Assembly: GCF_004123195.1 (NCBI RefSeq)
Contig: NZ_SDLI01000001.1
Coordinates: forward strand, 422,133-486,132
Reading direction: 5' to 3'
DNA from: Ammoniphilus sp. CFH 90114
GTDB lineage: Bacteria; Bacillota; Bacilli; Aneurinibacillales; RAOX-1
DNA length: 64,000 nucleotides
Below are positions 1 to 9,906 of this stretch, piece by piece. Position numbers and translations under genes: made by a program. The first letter of the stretch is position 1. Every line of letters starts with the position of its first letter. Below the pieces are notes generated by a model. It did not search any database, had not been told where the DNA came from, and saw nothing but the letters and a program-made list of their open reading frames with translations.

Positions 1-2
1 TT

Positions 3-1091
3 GGCCTACTATCCATGCCTAATCGAGTAGGTAGTCGCCCCCTCCCGGCTGTGGAAATTGTAGATATGCGAGAGGAACTTCGTGATGGCAATCGGACGAT
101 GTTTAGCCGTGCCTTATCGAATGCGATAACGGAACGCCTAGGGCGCGAGGAGCAGATGGTCCTATTCTTAAATCGAAGAGGGTTCTCTACTTTTGTAATG
201 TGTCGTTCCTGTGGTCATTCTCTGCAATGCCCGCACTGTGATATCTCCTTGACGTATCATCGAACCAATCAGACAGCTAGATGTCATTATTGTGGTTATG
301 CTGAGCGAGAGCCTGAACAATGTCCGGAATGTGGAAGCAGCCATATTCGTTACTTCGGCACAGGTACGCAAAAAGTGGAAGAAGAATTGAGCAAGCATTT
401 TCCAGGAATTCGTGTGATTCGGATGGATGTGGACACCACCTCTCAAAAGGGATCCCATGAAAAGCTATTAACGATGTTTCGCCAGGGGCAAGGGGATGTT
501 TTATTAGGTACACAAATGATTGCAAAAGGTTTGGATTTCCCCAAGGTAACCCTCGTAGGGGTTATCGCCGCGGATACAATTCTTGGAATGCCAGACTTTC
601 GTGCAGCGGAGAGGACCTATCAGCTACTAACCCAAGTGGGAGGGAGAGCAGGAAGGCATCAGCTTCCTGGCGAAGTTGTGATTCAAACCTACACACCTGA
701 ACACTATAGTATTGAGTTAGCGAAGTCGCAGAAGTTCGAAAGCTTCTTCTCTATGGAGTTGAAGCATAGATTTGAAAAGGGATACCCGCCTTATTTTAAG
801 CTAATTCTATTTACCTTTACATCTGCTAATGTTCCACTCGCTGTGAAGAGTGCAGACGAATGGGTAAAGAAACTTCGACACATACTTCCAACTAGTGTTT
901 ACTTACTAGGTCCTGTGGCTTCCCCTATTCCACGGATCAAAGATAGATATCGATTTCAATGCATGTTAAAATATAGGGATGAACCGGAAGTATTACCCTT
1001 TATCAAAGAGATGGCTGAATCCTTCGCAAGTAAACATAAACCGGAAGACATTCAACTTACTGTTGATGTTGATCCGCAGATGCTTATGTGA
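3..1091 (+). CDS. priA: Primosomal protein N' (PriA), C-terminal part, 5' end outside window
   Basis: C-terminal half of the replication-restart helicase PriA, which recognises stalled forks and reloads the replisome. The reading frame is open to the window start; the residues before the first internal ATG (position 15) also belong to the protein, so this is truncated by the window, not by a start codon there. Counting from that ATG, eight cysteines at about residues 63, 66, 72, 75, 90, 93, 103 and 106 form the two zinc-binding clusters specific to PriA. Helicase motif V (GTQMIAKGLDFP) and motif VI (QVGGRAGR) follow. About 360 residues of an expected roughly 800 are visible. It is followed by def after 27 bases, as in B. 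subtilis. Confidence 0.97.
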   Translation, partial: GLLSMPNRVGSRPLPAVEIVDMREELRDGNRTMFSRALSNAITERLGREEQMVLFLNRRGFSTFVMCRSCGHSLQCPHCDISLTYHRTNQTARCHYCGYAEREPEQCPECGSSHIRYFGTGTQKVEEELSKHFPGIRVIRMDVDTTSQKGSHEKLLTMFRQGQGDVLLGTQMIAKGLDFPKVTLVGVIAADTILGMPDFRAAERTYQLLTQVGGRAGRHQLPGEVVIQTYTPEHYSIELAKSQKFESFFSMELKHRFEKGYPPYFKLILFTFTSANVPLAVKSADEWVKKLRHILPTSVYLLGPVASPIPRIKDRYRFQCMLKYRDEPEVLPFIKEMAESFASKHKPEDIQLTVDVDPQMLM

Positions 1092-1118
1092 GGTATTAAT
1101 AAGGAGGTCCATGAGACT

Positions 1119-1595
1119 ATGGGAATTCGAATGATTGTTAAACATCCTGACCCCCTGTTGCGGGAAAAATGTGTAGAAGTAAAAAATTTTAATGCCAATC
1201 TTCACAAGCTATTGGATGATATGGCCCAAACGATGTATGACGCAGATGGGGTTGGTCTTGCAGCTCCACAGGTGGGGATTCTAAAACGCGTGATCGTTAT
1301 GGACTGTGGGGATGGACTGATTGAAATGATCAATCCCGAAATTATTGAACGTGATGGGGAGCAGCTTGGACCAGAAGGGTGTTTAAGTATTCCTGGTGCT
1401 ATGGGAGACGTTCTTCGTGCTATGCGCGTAAAAGCGAAAGGCTTCGATCGTCACGGTAACCCGATTGAGGTTGAAGGAGAAGAGCTCTTAGCCCGCTGCA
1501 TTCAGCACGAAATCGATCATTTGAATGGTGTGCTATTCCTTGACTTAGCGGAGAATATGTACGAGAGGGATCCAAACGAACCCGATCGCGGATAA
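1119..1595 (+). CDS. def: Peptide deformylase
   Basis: Removes the N-formyl group from nascent proteins; a ribosome-associated metalloenzyme. All three family motifs are intact: GVGLAAPQVG (44-53), EGCLSIPG (86-93, metal ligand C88) and QHEIDHLNG (129-137, ligands H130 and H134, catalytic E131). The 158-residue length is normal. AAGGAGG at 1101-1107 lies 11 bases before the chosen ATG; a second ATG at 1131 is possible but further away. It sits between priA and fmt, so the enzymes that add and remove the formyl group are neighbours in one operon. Confidence 0.97.
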   Translation: MGIRMIVKHPDPLLREKCVEVKNFNANLHKLLDDMAQTMYDADGVGLAAPQVGILKRVIVMDCGDGLIEMINPEIIERDGEQLGPEGCLSIPGAMGDVLRAMRVKAKGFDRHGNPIEVEGEELLARCIQHEIDHLNGVLFLDLAENMYERDPNEPDRG

Positions 1596-1664
1596 AAAGA
1601 GAAACTGGCGTGCTGCCAGTTTCTTTCGATTGTGCACCAAAATTTGAAAGGAGATCGCCCCATC

Positions 1665-2603
1665 ATGAACATTATTTTTATGGGTACACCGGATTTTGCC
1701 GTACCTTGTCTCGAAAAACTAGTTCAGGCCGGATATCAAGTGATAGAAGTAGTCACTCAACCCGATCGACCAAAAGGCAGGAAGAAGGAATTAACTCCTC
1801 CTCCTGTTAAAGAGGCCGCGTTAAAGCTTAATATCCCAGTCTTTCAACCAGAAAAGCTGAAAGAAACAGAAGCAGTACAGCATATCGTTTCGCTTAAACC
1901 CGATCTCATTGTTACGGCCGCCTATGGTCAGATTCTACCAAAAGTAATTATTGACTTGCCCAAGTGGGGTTGTATTAATGTACATGCCTCCCTTTTACCT
2001 AAATACCGAGGGGGAGCACCGATACATAAGGCGATAGTGGATGGGGAGATAGAGTCAGGGGTAACCATCATGTATATGGTGGAGAAATTGGATGCAGGGG
2101 ATATTCTAACCCAGGTTAAGGTACCTATTGAACAAGCTGATAATGTGGGTACTCTTCACGATAAGCTTTCTAGTGCAGGATCAGACTTGTTGCTTGATAC
2201 GATTCCCTTATTGCAAGAAGGAAAGATTATCCCAAGAAAACAAGAAGAAGAACTGGTCACTTATGCTTGGAATATTCGTCGTGAAGATGAAAAAATTGAT
2301 TGGAATAAACCTGCAAGGGAAATCTATAACCAAATTCGCGGATTAAATCCATGGCCTGTTGCTTATACCCAGCTTGAAGAACAAGTGTTTAAAATTTGGT
2401 GGGCAGAAGTGATAGATGAGCAGAGTGAAAACATATCCCCTGGTACCATCGTCAGTTGGGAAGCCGAAGGGATAGATGTTGCTTGTGGACGAGGAATTCT
2501 TCGATTAAAAGATGTTCAGCCATCTGGTAAGAGAAAGATGAGTGTATCTGATTATGTTCGAGGAATGGGAAAGCATTATCAACCAGAGATGAAATTCTGC
2601 TAA
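1665..2603 (+). CDS. fmt: Methionyl-tRNA formyltransferase
   Basis: Formylates the initiator methionyl-tRNA using 10-formyl-tetrahydrofolate. The N-terminal glycinamide-ribonucleotide-transformylase-like fold carries the expected catalytic residues N105, H107 (in [17 protein letters not shown]) and D143 (LDAGD). A C-terminal OB-type tRNA-binding domain starts near residue 205. I chose the ATG at 1665, 11 bases after AAAGGAG (1647-1653), over an in-frame GTG at 1632 that lacks a ribosome-binding site and would add 11 residues not usual for the family. The resulting 312 residues match the typical length. rsmB follows after 18 bases. Confidence 0.97.
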   Translation: MNIIFMGTPDFAVPCLEKLVQAGYQVIEVVTQPDRPKGRKKELTPPPVKEAALKLNIPVFQPEKLKETEAVQHIVSLKPDLIVTAAYGQILPKVIIDLPKWGCINVHASLLPKYRGGAPIHKAIVDGEIESGVTIMYMVEKLDAGDILTQVKVPIEQADNVGTLHDKLSSAGSDLLLDTIPLLQEGKIIPRKQEEELVTYAWNIRREDEKIDWNKPAREIYNQIRGLNPWPVAYTQLEEQVFKIWWAEVIDEQSENISPGTIVSWEAEGIDVACGRGILRLKDVQPSGKRKMSVSDYVRGMGKHYQPEMKFC

Positions 2604-2621
2604 CGAAGGAGTGCTGGAGAT

Positions 2622-3995
2622 ATGGCGCAAAAAACGATTGCATCAGCACGTTCCCTTGCGCTTCAGGTATTAACCGAAGTGCAAGAACAGAAGGCTTTTA
2701 GCAATTTACAATTGAATGCGGCGCTCAGAAGAGTAAGCCTCGATCGCCGCGATGCGGGGCTTGCAACAGAGCTAGTATACGGTACACTTTCTAGACTCAA
2801 TACCCTGGATTGGATATTAGGCAAACTTATCAACAAACCCTTAGGCAAGTTAGAGACGTGGGTAATCAATCTTCTTCGTCTATCCTTGTATCAATTACAT
2901 TATCTTGACAAGATCCCAGAGAGAGCCGTTGTCCATGAAGCCGTCGAACTAGCTAAACAGCAGGGGCACAAGGGGACTGTCGGACTTGTAAATGGAGTTC
3001 TGCGCAACTACGAGAGAAGGAAGCAAGATTGGGTCATCCCAGAACAATGGCCTAAATTTAAGAAAATTGCTTTAGAGCATTCACACCCGGAGTGGCTGGT
3101 TAAACGTTGGCTCAGCTATTATGGTGAAAAAGAAACCATTGGAATGTGTGAAGTGAATAATCAGCCACCTTCCATTAGTATCCGTGTTAACAGGCTAAAG
3201 GCTTCGAAGGAACAGGTGGCCGGGATGATTCAAGAAGAATTTGAAGGTGCGGAATGTATCTCTTCTAAATTTGGCATGGATGGCTTCCTCCTTCGGCAAG
3301 TAGGGAACATAGCTTACTCTCAGGCTTATCAACAGGGGCTGTGCACGATTCAAGATGAAAGTTCCATGTTAGTGGCTATCGCCGTAGCTCCTGAACCGGG
3401 TATGAGTATAATGGATACCTGTGCTGCTCCAGGTGGAAAAACCACTCATATGGCTGAGTTGATGAACAACTCAGGGCATATTCTTGCACTAGATATTCAT
3501 GAGCATAAAATAAAACTTATAACAAGTCAGGCTGAACGCCTAGGTATAGACATCATTCAAACCAAACAAGCCGACGCTCGTGAACTGCCAGATAATCTTT
3601 ATAATGGGTTGTTCGATAGGATCCTAGTGGATGCCCCGTGTTCCGGCTTTGGTGTTATTCGCAGGAAGCCTGATCTCAAATGGCAAAAACGCCCTCAAGA
3701 TATAGAAGAAATCGCAAAGGTGCAGCTCTCAATCTTGAAGCAAGCAGCTAAATGGCTTAAACCAGGCGGTTACTTGGTTTATAGCACCTGTACAGTAGAT
3801 CCAGAGGAAAACAGCAGACTAGTCCATCGATTTCTAGAAGAGGAACCATCTTTATCGCTTGATTCCAGTTTGGTAGATATAATGCCATCTGTATTACGTC
3901 CTTATTTCCACAAAACAGGAAGTTATGTCCAATTACTACCGCATCAATTTGGCAGTGATGGTTTTTTTATTTCCCGCATCAAGCGCCATTCTTAG
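2622..3995 (+). CDS. rsmB: 16S rRNA (cytosine-C5)-methyltransferase RsmB
   Basis: Methylates C967 (E. coli numbering) of 16S rRNA with S-adenosylmethionine. Residues 1 to about 150 form a NusB-like RNA-binding domain. The SAM-binding motif DTCAAPGGKTT is near residue 267. The two cysteines of the m5C mechanism lie in DAPCSGFG and in STCTVDPEENS. Its 457 residues are typical. It sits inside the def-fmt-rsmB-rlmN-prpC-prkC-rsgA-rpe operon, the same order as in B. subtilis, so this is the YloM orthologue. Confidence 0.96.
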   Translation: MAQKTIASARSLALQVLTEVQEQKAFSNLQLNAALRRVSLDRRDAGLATELVYGTLSRLNTLDWILGKLINKPLGKLETWVINLLRLSLYQLHYLDKIPERAVVHEAVELAKQQGHKGTVGLVNGVLRNYERRKQDWVIPEQWPKFKKIALEHSHPEWLVKRWLSYYGEKETIGMCEVNNQPPSISIRVNRLKASKEQVAGMIQEEFEGAECISSKFGMDGFLLRQVGNIAYSQAYQQGLCTIQDESSMLVAIAVAPEPGMSIMDTCAAPGGKTTHMAELMNNSGHILALDIHEHKIKLITSQAERLGIDIIQTKQADARELPDNLYNGLFDRILVDAPCSGFGVIRRKPDLKWQKRPQDIEEIAKVQLSILKQAAKWLKPGGYLVYSTCTVDPEENSRLVHRFLEEEPSLSLDSSLVDIMPSVLRPYFHKTGSYVQLLPHQFGSDGFFISRIKRHS

Positions 3996-4044
3996 TGTTT
4001 TCTAGGTTCGTATGTTAAAATGAGACGAAAGCAATTGATGAAAT

Positions 4045-5178
4045 ATGGCAAAGCTAGATAAAAAAGAAAGAAATGGTGATATTCAATTGAAACCATTAAT
4101 TTATGATCTACGACTTGAAAAATTGCAGGCTTGGCTAGAAGCCAATGGTGAGAAAGCGTTCCGGGCTGGTCAGATATTTGATTGGCTTTATGTCAAGAGA
4201 GTGGACAGCTTTGAGGATATGAGTAATTTATCGAAGGCGTTGCGAGATAAGTTGCAGGCTTCGTTTCACTTAGCAGGTCTAAAAGAAATAACACGACAAG
4301 AGTCTGCAGATGGAACGATTAAGATATTGTTTTCATTGCACGACGGTCATGCTATTGAAACTGTGGTGATGAGACATAACTACGGAAATAGTATTTGTGT
4401 TACAACTCAGGTAGGATGTCGGATTGGTTGTACTTTTTGCGCCTCTACCCTAGGAGGACTAAAGAGAAATCTTACTTCCGGTGAAATCGTTTCACAAGTA
4501 CTCATGGCTCAGAAGGTGCTCGATCAAGAAGAACAGAGGGCAAGTCATATCGTTGTAATGGGCATCGGGGAACCTTTTGAGAACTTTGAAGCGCTACTTG
4601 ATTTTCTCTATGTAGTTAATCATGACAAGGGCTTGAATATCGGACAACGTCATATTACCGTGTCAACGAGTGGTATCGTTCCAAAGATATATGAATGGGC
4701 AGATGATATGAATCAGTTTAACTTAGCCATCTCCCTCCATGCCCCGAATACGGAGATCCGCTCTCGCCTCATGCCAGTTAATCGAAGATTTCCCTTGTCT
4801 GACTTGATGGATGCATGTAGGTATTATGTGAATAAGACGGGACGTAGGATTACTTTTGAATATGGTCTGTTTGGTGGAGTCAATGACCAAGTGGAACACG
4901 CCCAAGAGCTTGCTACCTTAATCAGCGGCATTAACTGTCACATCAATCTTATTCCTGTCAACTATGTACCGGAGCGGGATTATGTGCGGACTCCTCGTGA
5001 TGATATTTTTGCTTTCCAACGGACGCTTCAGAAACGAGGCATTAATGCCACGATTCGTCGGGAACATGGAAGTGATATTGCAGCGGCTTGTGGTCAATTA
5101 AGAGCCCAACATGCAAAAAATCAAAAGGAATCAGCAGAAGTACCTAAAGTGGAACAGGCAGAGGAATTGACGAGGTGA
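4045..5178 (+). CDS. rlmN: Dual-specificity 23S rRNA/tRNA methyltransferase RlmN
   Basis: Radical SAM enzyme making 2-methyladenosine in 23S rRNA (A2503) and some tRNAs. The CxxxCxxC cluster motif is in [12 protein letters not shown], and a later cysteine in the IAAACGQL stretch is the methyl-carrying residue expected for the family. The start is uncertain. The ATG at 4045 has no good ribosome-binding site; an in-frame TTG at 4087, six bases after GGTGAT (4075-4080), would begin directly at the conserved KPLIYDL stretch. The last 25 residues are charged and poorly conserved. Its stop codon overlaps the prpC ribosome-binding site, so the two are probably coupled. Confidence 0.96.
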   Translation: MAKLDKKERNGDIQLKPLIYDLRLEKLQAWLEANGEKAFRAGQIFDWLYVKRVDSFEDMSNLSKALRDKLQASFHLAGLKEITRQESADGTIKILFSLHDGHAIETVVMRHNYGNSICVTTQVGCRIGCTFCASTLGGLKRNLTSGEIVSQVLMAQKVLDQEEQRASHIVVMGIGEPFENFEALLDFLYVVNHDKGLNIGQRHITVSTSGIVPKIYEWADDMNQFNLAISLHAPNTEIRSRLMPVNRRFPLSDLMDACRYYVNKTGRRITFEYGLFGGVNDQVEHAQELATLISGINCHINLIPVNYVPERDYVRTPRDDIFAFQRTLQKRGINATIRREHGSDIAAACGQLRAQHAKNQKESAEVPKVEQAEELTR

Positions 5179-5184
5179 AACCGA

Positions 5185-5952
5185 ATGCAAGCAGCCTACA
5201 AAACACATATTGGCTGTGTTAGAGCCTTTAATGAGGATACTGGTGCGGTTGTCATAGTAGAAAATGGATACTTGGTCGCCATTGTCGCCGACGGAATGGG
5301 TGGACATCAAGCAGGGGATGTAGCTAGCCTTATGGCCGTAGACATCGTGAAGATGGAGCTTTCGGACTTGCCTAAGAATATGGGTCCGGAAGAAGCTATT
5401 GATCGCTTAGACCGCGCGATTCTTAAAGCGAATGACGCAATATACAGCTATTCCAAAAGCCACGATGACTGCCATGGTATGGGGACCACGGTAGCAGCTT
5501 GTCTAGTGAATAAGGAATGGCTTGTAGTCGGCCATATTGGGGATAGTCGAATTTATCGCATTTCTGGGGAACAGATTACTCAATTGACGGAAGATCATTC
5601 TTTGGTTAATGAACTTTTAAAAAACGGTCAAATCTCTAAAGAAGAGGCAGCCACCCATCCTCAAAAAAATATCTTGATCCGAGCTCTTGGAACGGATCAT
5701 GATGTGGATGTAGAGCTCAAGGCATTGGAGTGGGAGCCGGGAGATCGTCTACTTCTTTGTTCCGATGGTTTGTCTAATAAGATATCCCCTCAAGGTATTC
5801 TGGATATCGTTAAGCGTGTCAACACACCAGAGGAAGCGGTCGAGGAACTGGTCGAGGAAGCCTTGCGTGCCGGTGGAGAAGACAACATCACGGCCATCGT
5901 CGTTGCTGATAAGGATAATCCTCCTTCTGAAGGAAGTGAGGTGTCTGGATGA
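5185..5952 (+). CDS. prpC: PP2C-type Ser/Thr protein phosphatase PrpC/Stp
   Basis: Metal-dependent phosphatase that reverses PrkC phosphorylation. Visible PP2C motifs are RAFNEDTG (metal ligand D18), VADGMGGHQAG (D36, G37), GDSRIYR, LLCSDGLSNKI and EDNIT, which together supply the two-metal site. Length is 255 residues, as usual for bacterial Stp proteins. GAGGTGA at 5171-5177 lies just before the ATG and overlaps the rlmN stop. The 3' end overlaps prkC by an ATGA, so the opposing kinase and phosphatase are made at matched levels. Confidence 0.96.
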   Translation: MQAAYKTHIGCVRAFNEDTGAVVIVENGYLVAIVADGMGGHQAGDVASLMAVDIVKMELSDLPKNMGPEEAIDRLDRAILKANDAIYSYSKSHDDCHGMGTTVAACLVNKEWLVVGHIGDSRIYRISGEQITQLTEDHSLVNELLKNGQISKEEAATHPQKNILIRALGTDHDVDVELKALEWEPGDRLLLCSDGLSNKISPQGILDIVKRVNTPEEAVEELVEEALRAGGEDNITAIVVADKDNPPSEGSEVSG

Positions 5953-7889
5953 TCGGAAAGCGCCTTGGCGGTCGGTACGAAGTAGAACAGAGAATCGGCG
6001 GCGGGGGTATGGCTGTCGTTTACAAGGCTCATGATAATCTTCTTAATCGTACGGTGGCCCTCAAGATCTTGAGATCCCAGTTTGGACATGATGATGATTT
6101 TATTGGCAGGTTTCGTCGAGAAGCTCAAGCAGCGGCTAGTCTTTCCCATCCCAATGTGGTGAATGTTTATGATGTGGGGGAAGAAGACGACATCCAATAC
6201 ATTGTCATGGAGTATATTGAAGGGTTAACTCTGAAAGAACTCATTATCCAAAAAGGAAAACTAGATGTTGAACAAGCCGTACATATCGCTATTCAGATAT
6301 GTGATGCGCTAGAGCATGCCCATCACAACCATATCATTCACCGAGATATTAAGCCTCACAATATTTTGATTGGTTCTAGGGGAAGGGTTAAAGTAACGGA
6401 CTTTGGTATTGCTCGTGCTGTCACTTCTGCTACGATCACCCATACGGGCTCCGTCATTGGTTCTGTTCATTATTTTTCTCCAGAACAGGCGAGAGGTGGC
6501 ATTAGTGGAGAGAAGTCAGACCTTTATTCCTTAGGTATTGTGCTGTATGAGATGGTGACAGGACAAGTGCCGTTTTCTGGTGATTCTCCGATAAGCGTTG
6601 CACTTAAGCACCTCCAAGAAAACATTATTCCACCGCGGGAGTTGAATCCTGATATCCCTCAGAGTCTGGAAAATGTAATGCTAAGAGCTTTAGTGAAGGA
6701 TCCTCTTCATCGTTATCAATCGGCTAAGGAGATGCAGAGAGATCTACGCACTTGCCTAAATCCGGAACGATTGAATGAACCACCCTTAGTTATAGAACAT
6801 GACGATGATGAATCTACGCGGGTTATTCCAGCGATTACGCCAGAAATGATGAAACAAATGGAAGGCAAGGAGCTGTTTGATGAAGACGATCACAGAAACA
6901 GTCATCGTCGTGAAGGGGAAAAGGAAAAGAAACCTCGTAAATGGGTGAAATCTATTGCCTGGATCAGCTTTTTATCTGCTTTCTTCATCGCTGCTCTATA
7001 TGGGTTTAATTTTCTAATAGGTATCTTTTATGTACCTGAAGTTGTCACGCCCAGGGTAGAAGGGATGTATTTAGAAGAAGCGGTAAAAGTTCTGAAGCAA
7101 AAGGACCTTGGCTACGTTATTCAAGAACGATTTAACGATGAAGTACCAAGGGATATGGTGATTAGACAGACCCCTCCGCCTAGTATGAGGGTCAAACAAA
7201 AATCAGAGATCACGTTATTTGTAAGCAAGGGACAACAGCAAATTTCGATGCCAGATTTAGTAGGGTTACCTGAACGCCACATTGAACTGCAGCTTGAGAA
7301 ATTTTCCAAAGTGAATATTGAGCGCAAGCCGAGTAATGAATATGCAACAGGGATCGTAATGGCACAGGAACCAGGAGCTGGAGAAATGGTAACTCCTTCT
7401 CAAACCAATGTACTCATATCTATAAGTTCCGGTAAAGAAACGGTCCTTATGCCTGAGTTAATTGGACTCACATTAGAACAGGCAGAATCGGTGCTGGTTA
7501 AGAATGGTTTAAAAAAAGGCAAGGTGAAACTCGAGCCTAGCTATGTGAAAAAAGGGATTGTATTTAGGCAGTACCCTTTTCAGCCAGGAAGTCAAGCGTC
7601 TCCCGGTGCCGAAATCGAACTTGCGGTGAGTAGTGGATTCCCAACGGATGCTAAGACGGTTTCTGAGCCTGTTCTGGTACTCTTGGGAGATCACCCTGCT
7701 GCTGATATATTAATCCTGGTGACGGATGCAAGAGGGAAGGATATTGAATTGGTAAGAAGAACGATTCGTCAATCTGATACGTTTGATGTAGAGGTTGTTC
7801 TGTCACCCTCCCAAGATGCTACGATCACTATTTATAAAGACGGGAGTCTACTGGAAAAACGGAATATCCAATATGCGGATGTTCCTTGA
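5949..7889 (+). CDS. prkC: PASTA-domain Ser/Thr protein kinase PrkC
   Basis: Membrane Hanks-type kinase; in relatives it senses muropeptides and controls growth, germination and translation GTPases. The kinase domain spans about 1-270, with glycine loop GGGGMAVV (17-24), K39, HRDIKPHN, DFGIARA and APE-like SPEQARGG. A charged juxtamembrane stretch leads to one membrane span at about 335-357. Three PASTA repeats follow at about 361-430, 431-496 and 497-565. A last 80-residue extracellular segment resembles the Ig-like tail of B. subtilis PrkC. Length 646 is close to the B. subtilis protein. It starts within the ATGA overlap with prpC. Confidence 0.97.
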   Translation: MIGKRLGGRYEVEQRIGGGGMAVVYKAHDNLLNRTVALKILRSQFGHDDDFIGRFRREAQAAASLSHPNVVNVYDVGEEDDIQYIVMEYIEGLTLKELIIQKGKLDVEQAVHIAIQICDALEHAHHNHIIHRDIKPHNILIGSRGRVKVTDFGIARAVTSATITHTGSVIGSVHYFSPEQARGGISGEKSDLYSLGIVLYEMVTGQVPFSGDSPISVALKHLQENIIPPRELNPDIPQSLENVMLRALVKDPLHRYQSAKEMQRDLRTCLNPERLNEPPLVIEHDDDESTRVIPAITPEMMKQMEGKELFDEDDHRNSHRREGEKEKKPRKWVKSIAWISFLSAFFIAALYGFNFLIGIFYVPEVVTPRVEGMYLEEAVKVLKQKDLGYVIQERFNDEVPRDMVIRQTPPPSMRVKQKSEITLFVSKGQQQISMPDLVGLPERHIELQLEKFSKVNIERKPSNEYATGIVMAQEPGAGEMVTPSQTNVLISISSGKETVLMPELIGLTLEQAESVLVKNGLKKGKVKLEPSYVKKGIVFRQYPFQPGSQASPGAEIELAVSSGFPTDAKTVSEPVLVLLGDHPAADILILVTDARGKDIELVRRTIRQSDTFDVEVVLSPSQDATITIYKDGSLLEKRNIQYADVP

Positions 7890-7906
7890 TGCACAGGAGG
7901 AAGGGC

Positions 7907-8776
7907 ATGCCTGAAGGTAGGATTATTAAGGCATTAAGCGGCTATTATTACGTTTTGGATGGACAATCGATTTGGCAGTGCAGGGCTCGCGGCTTATTTA
8001 AGAAAAAGGGAATTACACCGTTAGTTGGCGATTGGGTGGAATATGATCAGGAAAGCAACGAGGAAGGATATATTCAATCTGTTGGAGAACGTACCACCGA
8101 ACTGGTTCGTCCTCCAATAGCCAATGTGGATCAGGCTGTTTTGGTTTTTTCCCTAGCTCAACCTGCTATGAGTCATTTGTTATTGGATAAGTTCTTAGTG
8201 CATACGGAATCAGCAGGAGTTAGGTCCATTATTTGTCTTTCTAAGGCTGATCTTGCGGAAGATGAAATTGATGAGATTGAACAGTTATACCAGAGGATTG
8301 GATATGAAGTATTGGTGACGAGTAAGTACTCTGATCAAGGAATAGCGAAGCTAAGAGAAATGCTTCAAGGACATATTACGGTATTGGCTGGACAATCTGG
8401 TGTAGGAAAATCTACTCTATTGAACGCCTTGTTCCCTGGTTCCAACCTGCAAACAGGGGAAGTAAGTGAGCGGTTAAGAAGAGGAAAGCATACGACTAGA
8501 CATGTAGAGTTAATTCCTGTGGAAGGAGGCTTCGTAGCAGATACTCCAGGTTTTAGCCAACTAGATTTCTTTGAAATCGAACCAGTTGATTTGAGCTATT
8601 ATTACCTTGAGATGAAGCCTTATATTCCAGATTGCAAATTTCGAGGATGTACCCATCTAAGCGAACCTAAATGTGCGGTTAGGGAGGCACTCGAACTTGG
8701 GATGATCGCACCATCTCGCTACGAAAGCTATAAGCAATTCATTCAAGAAATCAAAGATAAAAAGCGGAGGTATTGA
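7907..8776 (+). CDS. rsgA: Ribosome small-subunit-dependent GTPase RsgA
   Basis: Circularly permuted GTPase that assists late 30S assembly (YloQ/CpgA). Order of parts: N-terminal OB fold, G4-like LSKADL, G1 GQSGVGKST at about 162-170, G3 DTPGFSQ near 211, then a zinc-binding C/H cluster (CKFRGCTHLSEPKC) at about 243-257. The ATG at 7907 is chosen because AGGAGG (7895-7900) lies six bases before it; an in-frame TTG at 7886 overlaps the prkC stop and has no ribosome-binding site. Its homologue is a known PrkC substrate, which fits this placement. Confidence 0.96.
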   Translation: MPEGRIIKALSGYYYVLDGQSIWQCRARGLFKKKGITPLVGDWVEYDQESNEEGYIQSVGERTTELVRPPIANVDQAVLVFSLAQPAMSHLLLDKFLVHTESAGVRSIICLSKADLAEDEIDEIEQLYQRIGYEVLVTSKYSDQGIAKLREMLQGHITVLAGQSGVGKSTLLNALFPGSNLQTGEVSERLRRGKHTTRHVELIPVEGGFVADTPGFSQLDFFEIEPVDLSYYYLEMKPYIPDCKFRGCTHLSEPKCAVREALELGMIAPSRYESYKQFIQEIKDKKRRY

Positions 8777-8779
8777 AAA

Positions 8780-9439
8780 ATGATGGAACGACCAATTAAG
8801 ATTGCCCCTTCCATTTTATCCGCTGACTTTGCTAAATTAGGAGAGGAAATTCGGGAGGTAGAAGCAGGAGGAGCAGACTACATTCATGTGGATGTGATGG
8901 ATGGTCACTTTGTTCCTAATATTACGATAGGACCGCTAGTGGTACAAGCCATACGCCCTGTTACCAATCTGCCTTTAGATGTACATTTAATGATTGAAAG
9001 TCCCGATCGCTATATTCCTGAGTTCGCAAAGCAAGGCGCAGATATCATTACGGTTCACCAGGAAGCATGTACACATCTTCACCGCACCATTCATTTGATA
9101 AAGGATTATGGAGTAAAAGCAGGTGTTGTGCTTAATCCAGCTACTCCAATTGTGACCATCGAGTCTATACTTGAGGATCTCGATATGGTACTTCTGATGA
9201 CGGTTAATCCAGGTTTTGGCGGACAAAAGTTTATTTCAAGTGTCCTCTCAAAGATCAAACAACTTCGTCAACAACTGGATGAGCGGGGACTTTACCATGT
9301 AGAGATCGAGGTGGATGGCGGAATCCAGGCAGAAACCGCTCGTTTAGCTGTAGAGGCAGGAGCGAATGTGCTAGTAGCTGGAAATGCCATCTATGGGCAA
9401 AAGGATCGCCGAGCTGCAATCCAAGCCATAAGAGGTTAA
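8780..9439 (+). CDS. rpe: Ribulose-phosphate 3-epimerase
   Basis: Interconverts ribulose 5-phosphate and xylulose 5-phosphate in the pentose phosphate pathway. It is a TIM barrel of 219 residues with the family signatures [30 protein letters not shown] (catalytic/metal D and H), [10 protein letters not shown] (phosphate loop) and VDGGI. CGGAGGT at 8765-8771 lies eight bases before the ATG. It is the last gene of the operon and is followed directly by a strong terminator. Confidence 0.97.
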   Translation: MMERPIKIAPSILSADFAKLGEEIREVEAGGADYIHVDVMDGHFVPNITIGPLVVQAIRPVTNLPLDVHLMIESPDRYIPEFAKQGADIITVHQEACTHLHRTIHLIKDYGVKAGVVLNPATPIVTIESILEDLDMVLLMTVNPGFGGQKFISSVLSKIKQLRQQLDERGLYHVEIEVDGGIQAETARLAVEAGANVLVAGNAIYGQKDRRAAIQAIRG

Positions 9440-9440
9440 A

Positions 9441-9485
9441 AAAAACCCGTATCCCTTGTTAATTAATAGGGAACGGGTCTTTTTT
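9441..9485. terminator. Terminator between rpe and the convergent 9484-9906 gene
   Basis: Stem ACCCGTATCCCT (9445-9456) pairs with AGGGAACGGGT (9468-9478). It is preceded by an A-run and followed by TTTTTTT, so it can work in both directions between the convergent genes. Confidence 0.9.
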
Positions 9486-9906
9486 AGGCTTTAAGAGGTT
9501 CTTTTTGCCAGAAGCCTTCATAAATTTCTGTTTTCTCTTCCTCATCTAACATCCGGAATCCGTGGGTTTCGAAGAAATGGCGCAGGTCGTTTTCTATATT
9601 ATTCGCATAGATTGGTTTTTGAAGCAAATAGGATTCATATTTCAAAAACTCTAAGCAGCGAGTAGCATCAGGTAGAGCTTTGGGCAAAACATTCAATTCC
9701 GAGAGATCAATGTGACGATGATAGACTTGATAGTGTAACTCAAAATGATCATTGACGACGGTTACTAAACCATCTTTATTCGATGTGTATTGGCCCTGAA
9801 TGGTTTTAATGAATTGCTTTATACGGCTTTTTTGAAAATATTGAGGAAAAATGACCATGTTTGAACGATGAATGGGTGGGGGGGTAAAGATTCCCGCTTG
9901 TCCCAT
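9484..9906 (-). CDS. Conserved-looking hypothetical protein, 140 aa
   Basis: I do not recognise this protein. It reads on the minus strand with a good AAAGGAGGG ribosome-binding site upstream of an ATG (start at 9906), so it is likely real. It is soluble: no signal peptide or membrane span. It is rich in aromatic residues and histidine (for example HYQVYHRHIDLSEL near residue 58) and has an acidic, helical C-terminal part (LDEEEKTEIYEGF). It lies between the rpe operon and spoVM and shares the rpe terminator convergently. Base composition matches its neighbours, with no sign of recent transfer. Confidence 0.7.
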   Translation of the reverse strand: MGQAGIFTPPPIHRSNMVIFPQYFQKSRIKQFIKTIQGQYTSNKDGLVTVVNDHFELHYQVYHRHIDLSELNVLPKALPDATRCLEFLKYESYLLQKPIYANNIENDLRHFFETHGFRMLDEEEKTEIYEGFWQKEPLKA

